Below the pieces are notes generated by a model, which did no database searches, had not been told where the DNA came from, and saw only the letters and a program-made list of their open reading frames with translations. The position numbers and the translations under genes were made by a program. This document shows, piece after piece, positions 20,025 through 29,101 of a DNA stretch of 64,000 bases. Source of the stretch: JACCXG01 sp963836735 (lineage in GTDB: Bacteria > Acidobacteriota > Vicinamibacteria > Vicinamibacterales > 2-12-FULL-66-21); NCBI GenBank assembly GCA_963836735.1, contig CAWIKP010000025.1, positions 620,001-684,000 on the forward strand, written 5' to 3'. Positions within the stretch are counted from its first letter, which is position 1. Each line of letters begins with the position of its first letter.

Positions 20025-20888
20025 CTACTTCTTCAACGCCCTCGCAATCGCCGCTTCCGCGAGCGGCGCCATGACGCGATAGCCCGCTGCGTTCGGCACC
20101 ACGCCGTCGGCCGTCAACGCTTCCTTGAAGCTCCGCCCTTCGGCGAGCGCGGTGAAGTAATCGAGATACACGGACCCGCTCGTCTTCGCGTACTCCTGGA
20201 GCCACTCGTTGAAATCTCCGAGCCGGATCGGCGAGCGCCTCGAGGTCTGATCGGTGAAACAGTCGCAGACCGGCAGCAGCGAGGCGAGCACGACGGCAAT
20301 GCCATTGGCCTTCGCCAGTTCCGTCATCGACATGATGTTGTCGGCGAAGGTGCCGCGGGTCCCGGGCCCGAGCATGCGGGCCAGATCGTTCGTGCCGGCG
20401 TGTATGACTACGACTCTCGGCTTCAATCCGATTACGTCCTGACGGAACCGGACCAGCATCTGCGCCGAGTTCTGGCCGCGAATCCCGCGATTCAGATACG
20501 GCTTGCCGGGAAAGAATCCCGCACCGCTCCACAGCTCGGTCGCATCGTCACCGAAGAACACCACGCGGTCCTCGCCCGGCCGGGGCGATCCGAGCTCGCT
20601 GTTGTCGCTGCCGTACCGTGTGAGCCCGGCCCAGTCGGTCAGCAGCTGCTTGTAGACGGCGAGCTTCTGTTCGACCGGGTCAGCCTGAGCACCCGTTGAC
20701 TGCGCGCCTGCGGTCCCGGCGCCGACCATCATCCATGCCGCAACCAGCAATGCGCCGAGCGGCCTGGAGTACAGAACACAGGCGCTCCCGGAGGAGCGCC
20801 TGTCGATGAAGTCCTGCGTACGAATCGCGACGTTCTCCGTGGTCTGCAGGAGCCGGACAAGACGCGCTTGTCCGGCTCCTGACATCAT
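20025..20888 (-). CDS. SGNH/GDSL-hydrolase-like secreted protein lacking catalytic Ser and His
   Basis: The SGNH fold is recognisable: block I VVFFGDDATELW, block II NRGIRGQNSAQM, block III VVIHAGTNDLARM and block V DGVVPNAAGYRVM. In active enzymes block I is GDS and block V is D-x-x-H. Here the nucleophile Ser is Asp (GDD) and the His is Val (DGVVPN), so it should not act as a classical serine hydrolase unless the read has substitution errors. The start is uncertain. The frame opens at 20888, but 20778-20881 holds two strong hairpins and the signal-peptide-like stretch SRPLGALLVAAWMMVG lies further in, so translation may begin near 20750. It lies between the receptor at 20892-24440 and propeller A on the same strand. 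Confidence 0.75.
   Translation of the reverse strand: MMSGAGQARLVRLLQTTENVAIRTQDFIDRRSSGSACVLYSRPLGALLVAAWMMVGAGTAGAQSTGAQADPVEQKLAVYKQLLTDWAGLTRYGSDNSELGSPRPGEDRVVFFGDDATELWSGAGFFPGKPYLNRGIRGQNSAQMLVRFRQDVIGLKPRVVVIHAGTNDLARMLGPGTRGTFADNIMSMTELAKANGIAVVLASLLPVCDCFTDQTSRRSPIRLGDFNEWLQEYAKTSGSVYLDYFTALAEGRSFKEALTADGVVPNAAGYRVMAPLAEAAIARALKK
20778..20803. other. perfect hairpin, 11-bp stem with 4-base loop
   Basis: ACAGGCGCTCC and GGAGCGCCTGT are exact inverse repeats separated by CGGA. It lies 45-70 bases inside the longest reading frame of the SGNH protein gene, which argues that this part is untranslated leader. No clear T-run follows on either strand. Confidence 0.65.
20847..20881 (-). terminator. 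terminator-like hairpin after the TonB receptor gene
   Basis: A perfect 15-bp stem (20847-20861 with 20867-20881) and a 5-base loop begin 10 bases after the receptor stop codon. The stem is GC-rich (about 67 percent). There is no U-tract behind it, so it may stabilise the receptor message or partly end transcription before the SGNH and propeller genes rather than act as a classical intrinsic terminator. Confidence 0.6.
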
Positions 20889-20891
20889 CAG

Positions 20892-23800
20892 TTAGAACGT
20901 GAACCGCGCGCCGAGCTGAATGCGCCGGGCGCTCAACGTGTTCCCGGTGAGGCTGCCGAACGCGGTGTCGGTCTGCGCGCCCGTCAGGTAGTTGAACACC
21001 GCGCTCGTGTCGATCGAAGTCTGCTGCCACTGATCGGTGTTGAACGCGTTGTAGAGCTCGATCCGGAACTGCAGGCGGCGCGAGCCGCCCATCGGGACGT
21101 GCTTGAAGAACGAGATGTCCCAGTTCATGAAGCCCGGTCCGATGTACTCGTCATTGCTCGAGTTGCCGAGTCGGGACTGGTCGGCGGGCGGCCCGATGCA
21201 CTCGGTCTTGAACTGGCGCTCGAACGTCCGTTCGCCGCGGGACAGGTTCGGGTCGCAGAGGATGTCGACCCGGCTGCCGCCGCCGTTGATCGCCCCCTGG
21301 CCGGTCAGGACCCCGGTCGGCACCGCGGTGTAGCCGTAGCTGAAGCCCTGGCGGACCCCGCTCAGGATCGAAGTGATGCCCGACACCTGCCAGTTGTCGG
21401 CGATCGCCTTGACCAGAATGTTGTTCCACTTCTGGCTCAGGTTCGGCACCTCATACGCGTAGTTGACGTTCAAGATGTGCTTGCGCGAGCCGTCGTTGCC
21501 GGTCACCCAGCGGTAGTTCCGGGCGCGGTTGTCGGACACGAAGGGGTCGATGCCGGACAGCACCTTGTTCGACAGCTCACGCGTATAGGACACACCGAAC
21601 GAAAGCCCGTCCGCCGACCGCCGCCGGTTGAGGGCGAACTGGAGCGAGTGATAGTCGGCGTCGCCGTCGTAGGTCCGCTGCGTGATGCTGGAGTAGCCGC
21701 GATACGGACGAAGGAAATCGTCCGGCAATGGCTGCATGACCCCACCGATGACGTTGGTGGGATCCAGGCTCGACGGCTGATAGGCGTACCCATACGGCTG
21801 GCCGTTGATGGGCCGGTCGACTCGCTGGTCGCGTGCGGCGTTGCCGACGTAGGCGGCGTCGCCGACGAAGTTCCAGCCGATGTCGCGCTGCACGCCGATG
21901 CTCCAGTTGTAGACCACCGGCGGCTTGAACTGGTCGATGAGGCGCACCGAACTGGTCGTGGTGGTCAGCGGTGTCGAGAGCAGTTCCGGCAGCGTCGTGT
22001 AGTTGGTCGTGTAGGTGTTGAGCAGCGGCGGCAACTCGACCAGGTCGAGGATGTTGTCGTCGGAGTAGCGGTCGTAGAACACGCCCGCACCGCCGCGGAC
22101 CGAGGTCCGGCCGTCGCCGGTCACGTCCCAGGCGAAGCCGATGCGTGGAGCGAGCTTGAACGGGTTCTTGGTCTGCGGCGTCCCGTCGAACAGCTCCATG
22201 CCGTTGGTGAAGTTGCCCGTGCCCGGCACCAGGCGCCCGAGGTAGACCAGCGGGAAGATCTCGGCCGGTCACCGGATTCTGCGCCTGACGCCCCTGCGGG
22301 GTCGAGACCGGCGTGTAGAGCAGCGGCGCCTGCGCTGGCCTGCCAGGCATTCGGGTCCGAACGCCGCCACCTGGTCGCCTTCACTCTGGGTCGGGGTCAG
22401 GTAGTAGAACCGGAGCCCGGCATCGATGGTGAAGTTCGACTTCACGCGCCAGTTGTCCTGCACGTAGAACTCGGTGTTCATGAACTGGCCGTGCGCGTCC
22501 GGGTGCGCGTCGGCTTCCTGGTACTGGGTGACGACGCCGAGGAGCGCGTTCGCGAACCCGACGTTGGTGTTGAGCGGGTTCGATCCGTCGGAGTTGAAGG
22601 TCAGCGAGCCGTTGAACGTCGACGACCGCTGGGCGGGACGGGTCGTGTGCTCGACGAACAGGCCCGCCTTGATGTTGTGCGCGCCCTTGATCTTCGTCAC
22701 GTTGCCGGAGAAGTTCCACAGCTCGTTGAAGCCGAAGAACGGCCAGCGACTGCTCGACGTTGAACGACGCGATGTTCCCGCCCGGGCCGCCGGTGAAGCT
22801 CGCCTGCGGCATCAGGTTGTCGGGGTTGGCCGCCGGGAAGATACTGCCGGAGTCCCGGCAGCACGACGGTGCGGTCGTTCGCCAGGCGCGCGGCATCGTC
22901 GAACGCGCTGGTGTACTGGTGCGACCAGTTCACGCCCACCGTCACCTCGGCGAAGAGAGTCGGGTTGAAGGTGTGCAGCAGCGTGTTCACGTAGCTGACC
23001 GTGTCGATCTCGTACTTGCTCGGCTGCTGCGGCCATCCTGCGCCAGTCGAGCCGAGGAACGACACGCCGCCTGCGCGTTTCTCATAGCCCCACTGCACCC
23101 GTCCGTACATCGTCGTGTTCTGAGCCACGTTCCAGTCCATCCGCAGCACCTGGTCGTTGCGGGGCCAGTCCTGCACGGTCTGGAAGGTGTAGTTGTTCTG
23201 GTTGGTCGGGGTCGGCGTCGCGTTCGGGAGCGGGAACAGGTTCAGCAGCGCCTGCGCGGTCGGGTTGATCCGGTTGCTGGGGATAACGGCACCGGGGAAA
23301 CACGCGGGTCCGCCCGTCGTGACGTTGCAGTTGCCCGACAGCAGCGGGTCGCGGATGAAAACCGGACGGAGGTTGTTGTCGACGGTCTGCGAGAAATCGC
23401 CCCGCCGCTCGAGCTCCGTCGGCATCCGCCGCTCGTTCAGGCCGCCAGGATCGGTCCGCGCCGAGCACGTCCTGCGAGAAGAAGAAGAACAGCTTGTTCC
23501 GGCCGCGGTTGAATTCCGTGCCCGGCACCAGCACCGGGCCGCCGAGCGTCCAGGCGCCGTTGTCGAAGTCGTACGCCGGGGGTTTGCACTGCGACGCGAC
23601 GCCCTGAGCGCACTGCCGCCGCCGATTGAACTCGTTGCCGTTCCAGCCGTCGTCGCGCTTGTAGTAGGCCGCGCTGCCGTGAAAATCCTTCGATCCGCTG
23701 CGGGTGACGACGGTAATCGTCGCGCCCGAGCTGCGGCCGTACTCGGCCTGGAAGTTCGACGTCTGGACGCGCACTTCGGCGATCGAATCGAGCGCGGGCG

Positions 23801-24440
23801 CGGCGTAGTTGCCGCTGTTCGACCCGGTGTCCTTGTTGGTGACGCCGTCGTAGGAGAAGTTGAAGCCGCCGCTGCGGCCGTTGATCGACAGGCCGCCCAT
23901 GCTGCCCCAGCCGGGCGCCTCGCGCGCGCTGGTGTCGACGACGCCCGGGAGCAGCTTCAGGTAGCCGGCGAAATCGCGCCCCTTCATGGCGATGTCGTCG
24001 ATTTTCTCCCGATCGACCAGCGCGGACCGCGCCGCGTTGGTGGTCTGGACGAGCGAGACTTCGGAGGTGACGGTCACCGTCTCCTGGAGCTGGCCGACCT
24101 CGAGCGCAATCTGACGGAGCGCGACGCGCTCGGTCGCGCCAAGGACGATGGCCTTCTGCTCGTAGGTCTTGAAGCCCTGCACGCTGACCGTGATGTCGTA
24201 GGTGCCGGCCAGAAGGTCGGGGAAGGTGAAGGTGCCGTCAGCCCCAGTGACCGACTCGCGGACCTGGTTCGTGCCGGCGTTCTTGATGGAGACCGTGGCG
24301 CCCGGCATCACGCCGCCGCCCGAGTCCGTGACGGTACCCGAAATCTGACCGGTGAGTCCCTGAGCCAGGACCGATGCCGAGAGCGCGCCGCCCAGGAGCA
24401 TCGTGACCGTGAGCATGACTCTGACGAGACGATGTCTCAC
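20892..24440 (-). CDS. TonB-dependent receptor with carboxypeptidase-like domain (frameshifted)
   Basis: A second Oar-like outer-membrane receptor, about 1150 residues. I choose the GTG at 24440 because GGAGGAGG lies 5 bases upstream; the longer frame from 24455 would include that Shine-Dalgarno sequence. The signal peptide is RHRLVRVMLTVTMLLGGALS, followed by the CarboxypepD_reg domain (GLTGQISGTVTDSGGGVMPG), the plug (SAREAPGWGSMGGLSINGRS; GATITVVTRSGSKDFHGSAA) and the barrel, ending GARFTF. Frame changes occur near 23440, 22860, 22745, 22350 and 22270. The two receptors are not close copies. Ligand unknown. Its position at the head of the SGNH/propeller block suggests it supplies the substrate for that set. 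Confidence 0.87.
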
Positions 24441-24710
24441 AACTTCCTCCTCCACTGAACCTGTTCCCTCGCCTTACCTCCTGCGGCCACGGTGACGACA
24501 CCGATGGCGGCAGAGGAGACGCAGTATTTCACGCAGGCCGGGAGACTACGCCCCGCCGCGCAGGCTGTCAAAGAGTTGTCCATCGAGGAGGAGATTTTTC
24601 GTGATGACAAACGGCGCTTTACCGTTAAAGCTTACGGATTCGGAGCACTCAGCGCGCGGATGCGGGCCATCGCGGCACCGGGAGGGTTTCGCATCGTGCA
24701 ACGGTTCCGG

Positions 24711-25286
24711 TCACTTCTCAGGCGCCGGCGCGCTCACGAATGCGACCAGGTTGGCAATTTCGTCGTGGGTCAGCGACTCGAGGAGGCCCTCCGGCATCAG
24801 CGACACGGTCGATGTGACGCGGTTCGTGACGCGCGCCTTGGTGACCACCACCGGCTTGTCGGGATTCTCGCCGGTCCTCATGAGGAGGGCCGTCGCGTTC
24901 TCCCGGATCAGCATGCCGGTCACGACACTGCCGTCGTTCAGCTCGAGCATCTCGGTCTGATACTGGTCGGAAATGATCTTCGACGGCCAGAGGATCGACT
25001 CCAGAATGTCGCGGCGCTTGAAACGGCTGGTCAGGGTCGTCAGATCCGGACCAACGTCCTTCCCGATCCCCCCGAAGCGATGGCATCCGGCGCACAGCTT
25101 CTCGAACACGGGGCGGCCCGACCCGGCCGAACCGCTCTTCTCGTCTTTCATGTGCGTCTCGAGCAGCTGCTCGCGCGAGACCTGCGGGGCCGCGGGCGCC
25201 TGCGCACGCAGTCCGGCACCGCTGACGGCAGCGAGTGTCAGCGCGACGGAGATCGCGGTGCGCCACCGCGGGGTCGACAGGGACAT
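24711..25286 (-). CDS. small cytochrome c, Pirellula/Verrucomicrobium-type haem domain
   Basis: A complete 191-residue secreted protein. The start at 25286 (MSLSTPRWRTAISVALTLAA) gives a signal peptide ending near LRAQ. The single haem site is CAGCH in KLCAGCHRFGGIGKDVGPDL, followed by the conserved run RRDILESILWPSKIISDQY, DGSVVTGMLIREN and a distal methionine candidate in SLMPEGLLESLTHDEIANLV. This is the same haem-binding domain as the C-terminus of the protein at 13323-16505, here as a stand-alone electron carrier. Upstream in-frame residues translate a CAGCTGA heptad run and are excluded. Confidence 0.9.
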   Translation of the reverse strand: MSLSTPRWRTAISVALTLAAVSGAGLRAQAPAAPQVSREQLLETHMKDEKSGSAGSGRPVFEKLCAGCHRFGGIGKDVGPDLTTLTSRFKRRDILESILWPSKIISDQYQTEMLELNDGSVVTGMLIRENATALLMRTGENPDKPVVVTKARVTNRVTSTVSLMPEGLLESLTHDEIANLVAFVSAPAPEK

Positions 25287-25301
25287 GGGGTTGCCTCTTC
25301 G

Positions 25302-25340
25302 CAGCTGACAGCTGATAGCTGACAGTTGAAAGCTGTTGAT
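25302..25340. repeat. heptad run, flavour E (CAGCTGA), single arm
   Basis: Five near copies of CAGCTGA (with TAGCTGA and CAGTTGA variants) lie between the divergent cytochrome c and eboC genes. No inverse arm is seen within 300 bases, so this is an unpaired member of the flavour that forms palindromes at 26261-26386. Confidence 0.7.
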
Positions 25341-25386
25341 CATACGCCGCCCACACCGCCGTGATTTACTACGAGCCAAGCCCTCG

Positions 25387-26251
25387 ATGTCCCGTGCCTA
25401 TCTCGAGCTGCTGCGTCCTGCCAACGTCGTCACCGCCCTCGGCGATGTGCTGGCAGGATTTGCGATTGCCGGGCTGAGACATCCCGAGCGACTCCCCTGG
25501 CTGCTCCTGAGCTCGTGCTGTCTCTATGCCGGCGGCGTCGTGCTCAACGATGTGTTCGATCGCGATCTGGATCGTGTCGAACGCCCGGAGCGGCCCATTC
25601 CATCGGGCCGGGTCAGCACGCGAAATGCGGCGGCGCTCGGAGGGGGCCTCCTCGTAGTCGGCGTCGCAGCCGCGCTGATGGCAACGGCCGCGGCTGGCGG
25701 AGTCGCGCTCGCGATCGCGGCGGCCGTACTGCTCTACGACGCCTGGGGCAAACGGCAGGCGCCGATCGCGCCGCTCAACATGGCGATGTGCCGCGCGCTC
25801 AACCTGATGCTCGGGGTGGCCGCCGTGCCCGCGGCGCTGGCGGGCGCCTGGCCGGTCGCGGCGGTGCCGCTGCTCTACATCTACGCCATCACCGTCCTGA
25901 GCCGCGGTGAGGTACATGGGGGGTCGACCCGGGCGAGCTCGTCCGCTTTGATAATCTTGGTGGCCTCGATCGGGACGCTCGTGCTGGTGATCGTTCGGGT
26001 CGGCGGATGGCGCCGCTCCCGCGCTGGTGCTGGCGGCGGCACTGACCTGGCGGGTCCTGCCCACGTTCGTCGCCGCACGCCGTCATCCGACGCCTGGTCC
26101 GATCAGAGCCGCGGTCAAACGCGGGATCCTGTCGCTGGTCCTGGTCGACGCGGCGATTGCGGCCGCCTTCGCCGGGCCGGTGTTCGCCGCCGTGATCCTC
26201 GCCACCGGCCTCGTCGCCGGCTGGCTGGCGCGGATGTTTGCGGTGACGTAG
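25387..26251 (+). CDS. eboC: UbiA-family prenyltransferase, EboC-like (frameshift near 26010)
   Basis: An inner-membrane prenyltransferase of the UbiA superfamily, the first gene of an ebo-type cluster. It starts at 25387 (MSRAYLELLRPANVVTALGD) and has about eight hydrophobic segments. The first Asp-rich motif is NDVFDRDLDRVERPERPIPS, which holds the NDxxDxxxD signature for binding polyprenyl diphosphate. The second motif is less clear (YDAWGKR). The frame breaks near 26010 and the end (AALTWRVLPTFVAARRHP, then two helices) is in another frame, stopping at 26251. The substrate is not known for EboC in general. The call depends on the neighbours as much as on the sequence. Confidence 0.85.
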
Positions 26252-26260
26252 AAGAAGCGT

Positions 26261-26386
26261 CTCAGCTATCAGCTGCCAGCTTTCAGGATCGTTGAATTCG
26301 GCGACGTATGGATGAAAAAGCGGCAACCGTGCGCTGACGCGTGTCGCAAGATCTGAAAGCTGAGAGCTGAGCAGCTGATAGCTAAG
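26261..26386. repeat. heptad-arm palindrome, flavour E (CAGCTGA)
   Basis: The left arm (26261-26288) and right arm (26351-26386) are inverse runs of CAGCTAT/CAGCTGC and AGCTGAG units, with about 60 bases between. It fills the 136-base gap between eboC and eboD, ending two bases before the eboD start, so it lies in the eboD ribosome-binding region. Confidence 0.85.
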
Positions 26387-26387
26387 A

Positions 26388-27665
26388 ATGAACACTCTCG
26401 AACACGAAATCCGCGTCACCTTCCGGTATCCCGTCTACTTCAGCCGGGATGTCTTCGTGCCGTCGAATCCGCTGGTGCTCAAAGCGGCGCCGAGCGCGGT
26501 CGCGCCGAAGCCGGCGCGGATCCTGTTCGTGCTCGACAGCGGCGTGGCCGAGGCGCATCCGGGTCTTCAAGACCGCGTGGCCGAATACTGCCGCGCGCAC
26601 GCGGGCGCGCTCGAGCTGGCGGCGCCGGTCCTCGTCATTCCGGGCGGCGAGCAGTGCAAGAACGAGCATGGGACCACCGACCGGGTGCTGCAGGCGATCC
26701 ACGACGTCTCGCTCGATCGTCACTCCTATGTCGCCGCGATTGGAGGCGGCGCCGTGCTGGACGTGGTCGGTTACGCGGCGGCGATGGCGCACCGGGGGAT
26801 TCGGCTGATCCGGTTTCCGACGACGGTGCTGGCCCAGGACGATTCGGCGGTCGGGGTGAAGAACGGGATCAACGCTTTCGGCCAGAAGAACTACCTGGGA
26901 ACCTTCACGCCGCCGTTCGCGGTGGTCAACGACTCGTCGTTCCTCACGACGCTCTCCGACCGCGACTGGCGTGGGGGGCTGGCGGAGGCGGTGAAGGCGG
27001 CGCTGATCAAGGATCACACCTTCTTCGAGTTCATCGAGCAGCGCGTGGACCTGCTGAAGGCGCGCGACCGGACGGCGATGGAGGAGGTCGTCCACCGCTC
27101 GGCCGCGTTGCATCTGCACCACATCGCCACCGCCGGGGATCCGTTCGAGATGGGCTCGTCGCGGCCGCTCGACTTCGGCCACTGGGCGGCCCACAAGCTC
27201 GAACGGCTGACGAGTCATCGGCTCCGGCACGGCGAAGCGGTCGCGATAGGCCTCGCGCTCGACACGACGTATTCGTATCTCTCGGGATTCCTCGCCGAAA
27301 GCGACTGGCGCCGGGTGATCGGCCTTCTGAGCGGGCTGGGGCTGGCCGTCTACGCCCCCGAGCTCGGCCACCGGGCCGGCGATCAGCCGGCGATCCTGCG
27401 CGGCCTGGACGAGTTCCGCGAGCACCTCGGGGGCCGGCTGACGATCATGCTGCTGCGGGCGATCGGCGTCCCCTTCGACGCCCACGAGATCGACAAAGGC
27501 GTTATGCTGGGCAGCGTCGAAGTGCTGCGCTCGCTCGAAGATGCGCGGCGCTCACCTCCGCCGGAAGGCGAAAAAAACGAGAGCCCTCCGCCGGAAGGCG
27601 GAAAAAACAAGATCAAAGACAGCAATGGACAGCCAATCTCCGCTGAGTCCCAAAGACGTCGTTGA
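26388..27665 (+). CDS. eboD: 3-dehydroquinate synthase-like protein EboD
   Basis: A complete 425-residue protein of the dehydroquinate synthase family. It carries the NAD-binding signature IGGGAVLDVVGYAAAMAHRG, the substrate-region stretch PTTVLAQDDSAVGVKNGIN, and the three zinc ligands of the family: Glu in WRGGLAEAVKAALIKD, His in LDFGHWAAHKLERL and His in LRHGEAVAIGLAL. It is adjacent to UbiA, TatD-like, TIM-barrel and phosphodiesterase genes, which is the ebo arrangement, so I assign EboD rather than the shikimate-pathway AroB. The last 37 residues are encoded by two copies of a CCTCCGCCGGAAGGCG repeat and overlap the next gene by 41 bases. The core family domain ends near LRSLEDA. Confidence 0.88.
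   Translation: MNTLEHEIRVTFRYPVYFSRDVFVPSNPLVLKAAPSAVAPKPARILFVLDSGVAEAHPGLQDRVAEYCRAHAGALELAAPVLVIPGGEQCKNEHGTTDRVLQAIHDVSLDRHSYVAAIGGGAVLDVVGYAAAMAHRGIRLIRFPTTVLAQDDSAVGVKNGINAFGQKNYLGTFTPPFAVVNDSSFLTTLSDRDWRGGLAEAVKAALIKDHTFFEFIEQRVDLLKARDRTAMEEVVHRSAALHLHHIATAGDPFEMGSSRPLDFGHWAAHKLERLTSHRLRHGEAVAIGLALDTTYSYLSGFLAESDWRRVIGLLSGLGLAVYAPELGHRAGDQPAILRGLDEFREHLGGRLTIMLLRAIGVPFDAHEIDKGVMLGSVEVLRSLEDARRSPPPEGEKNESPPPEGGKNKIKDSNGQPISAESQRRR
27555..27607. repeat. two direct CCTCCGCCGGAAGGCG-(A)n repeats in the 3' end of eboD
   Basis: Two copies, 30 bases apart (27555-27577 and 27585-27607), each a short hairpin (TCCGCC-GGAA-GGCGGA in the second) followed by six or seven A. They encode SPPPEGEKNE and SPPPEGGKNK at the EboD C-terminus. 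This is a different repeat type from the heptad palindromes. Confidence 0.75.
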
Positions 27666-27921
27666 CGAATACTTCATCGAGAACCGGACGCGGCTGCTCG
27701 AGATCGCGGCCTTTCTCGATCGCCTGGATCGCGCCGAGGCCGGATACTCGGGCCGCGACTTCCGGATGCAGGCGTTCACCGAAGCGCTCGCCGCGATGTC
27801 GGGCGGCGCCGGCCGCCTCGAGCGCGTTCAGCTGCTGCTGAGCGATCCGACCACCGAGCCGCTCGGCGCGCTCGATCGCAAGAGCGCGTTCGGGGCGTAC
27901 GACAAAGGGCGCAAGGGGTGA
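27625..27921 (+). CDS. 98-residue protein of the ebo cluster (unknown function)
   Basis: A complete small cytoplasmic protein starting MDSQSPLSPKDVVDEYFIEN. It is helical and charged, with no signal peptide. Notable segments are LLEIAAFLDRLDRAEAG, DFRMQAFTEALAAMSGGAGR and LLSDPTTEPLGALDRKSAFG. It overlaps the last 41 bases of the eboD frame. It occupies a place where ebo clusters of other bacteria can carry eboA, but it is much shorter than EboA proteins and I cannot align it with them. It could be a reduced analogue or a lineage-specific partner. Confidence 0.75.
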   Translation: MDSQSPLSPKDVVDEYFIENRTRLLEIAAFLDRLDRAEAGYSGRDFRMQAFTEALAAMSGGAGRLERVQLLLSDPTTEPLGALDRKSAFGAYDKGRKG

Positions 27922-27936
27922 ACCACATGTCAGCTG

Positions 27937-28084
27937 TCAACTCCCAAGTCCCAACTTCCAACTCCCCAGGAGAGCCGCTCGAGCCATCAGGGTGGAACGG
28001 GCCCCACAAGCTTGTTGGCCCGACTTCCACCCGGTTGTTCGACCGAGTCCCGTTGGGAGTTGGAAGTTGGGAATTGGGAGTTGA
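27937..28084. repeat. heptad-arm palindrome, flavour B (CCAACTT)
   Basis: The left arm (27937-27967) of CCCAACTTCCAACTCC type and the right arm (28051-28084) of GGAGTTGGAAGTTGGGA type are inverse, with about 85 bases between. It separates the 98-residue gene from eboB and would form a large stem in the cluster message. Confidence 0.85.
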
Positions 28085-28118
28085 TGAGGGCTGATCTTAC
28101 GGCCCAGGAATCTCTCTT

Positions 28119-28952
28119 ATGCAGTACATCGATCATCACGCCCACATGGTCTCGCGGACCACCGACGACTATCAGCAGATGGCCCTCACCGGCTGTGTTG
28201 CCGTGACCGAGCCGGCGTTCTGGGCGGGCTGGGATCGCAGCGGGGCCGACGGCTTCGAGGACTACTTCCGCCAGCTGACCGAGTTCGAGCCGGCGCGTGC
28301 GGCCCAGTACCGGATCCAGCACTACACCTGGATGGCGATGAATCCCAAGGAGGCGGACGATCGCGAGCTGTCGCGCGCCGTGCTGGCGCGGATCCCGAAG
28401 TTCCTGGACCGGCCGACGGTGATCGGCATCGGGGAGATCGGCCTGAACCGGGTGACGCGCAACGAGATCGACACCTACACCGAACAGGTGGAGCTGGCGA
28501 TCGCGCACAAGCAGATGATCCTGATTCACACGCCTCATCTCGAAGACAAGCTGAAGGGCACCCGGATCTCGATCGACGTCCTCAACAGCTTTCCGACCAT
28601 CGAGCGCGAACGGGTGATGGTGGACCACGCCGAGGAGCACACGCTGCCCCTCATCCTCGATCAGGGGTACTGGGCGGGCCTGACGCTCTATCCGAACACG
28701 AAGGTGTCGGCCGCGCGCGCGGTGGACATGATCGAGCGCTTTGGCCCCGAACGGATCTGCGTGGCCGGAGCCTGCGACTGGGGTCCAAGCGATGCGATCG
28801 CGGTCCCGCGCTTCATCTTCGAGATGCGGCGTCGAAGGCATGCCGAAGATCTGATCCGCCGCGTCGTGTTCGACAACCCGGTGCAGTTCCTCAGCCAGTC
28901 GCCGAAGTTCAAGATCAGGCCCAGGCTCGCTCGCGAAGGAGCGCTCGCTTAA
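28119..28952 (+). CDS. eboB: TatD-family metal-dependent hydrolase EboB
   Basis: A complete 277-residue TIM-barrel hydrolase. It starts MQYIDHHAHMVSRTTDDYQQ, with the N-terminal D-H-H-A-H metal motif. Further expected ligands are Glu in IGIGEIGLNRV, His in ILIHTPHLED, His in VMVDHAEEHTL and Asp in VAGACDWGPSDAI. Members of this family cleave phosphodiester or amide bonds; the substrate in ebo clusters is not established. Flanked on both sides by large palindromes, but the reading frame is intact. Confidence 0.9.
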   Translation: MQYIDHHAHMVSRTTDDYQQMALTGCVAVTEPAFWAGWDRSGADGFEDYFRQLTEFEPARAAQYRIQHYTWMAMNPKEADDRELSRAVLARIPKFLDRPTVIGIGEIGLNRVTRNEIDTYTEQVELAIAHKQMILIHTPHLEDKLKGTRISIDVLNSFPTIERERVMVDHAEEHTLPLILDQGYWAGLTLYPNTKVSAARAVDMIERFGPERICVAGACDWGPSDAIAVPRFIFEMRRRRHAEDLIRRVVFDNPVQFLSQSPKFKIRPRLAREGALA

Positions 28953-28953
28953 T

Positions 28954-29098
28954 CCATTGCCAACATTGCCAAGATTGCCAACATTGCCAACATTGCAAAG
29001 CGCACCGGCTAATCCGTAGGCTTCTCCGGTCGTCTCGCCCGGCGTTTTGAATTCTTAATGTTGGCAATCTTGGCAATGTTGGCAATCTTGGCAATGAA
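28954..29098. repeat. tandem-arm palindrome with 9-base units (ATTGCCAAC)
   Basis: The left arm (28954-28997) has almost five copies of ATTGCCAAC/ATTGCCAAG. The right arm (29056-29098) has the inverse GTTGGCAAT/CTTGGCAAT. It has the same layout as the heptad palindromes but a 9-base period. It ends three bases before the probable start of eboE. Confidence 0.88.
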
Positions 29099-29101
29099 CA
29101 A

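Noticed and set aside
28954..29098. Possible CRISPR array or VNTR
   Set aside because: Units are 9 bases with no spacers, and the two runs are inverse. No cas genes are present.
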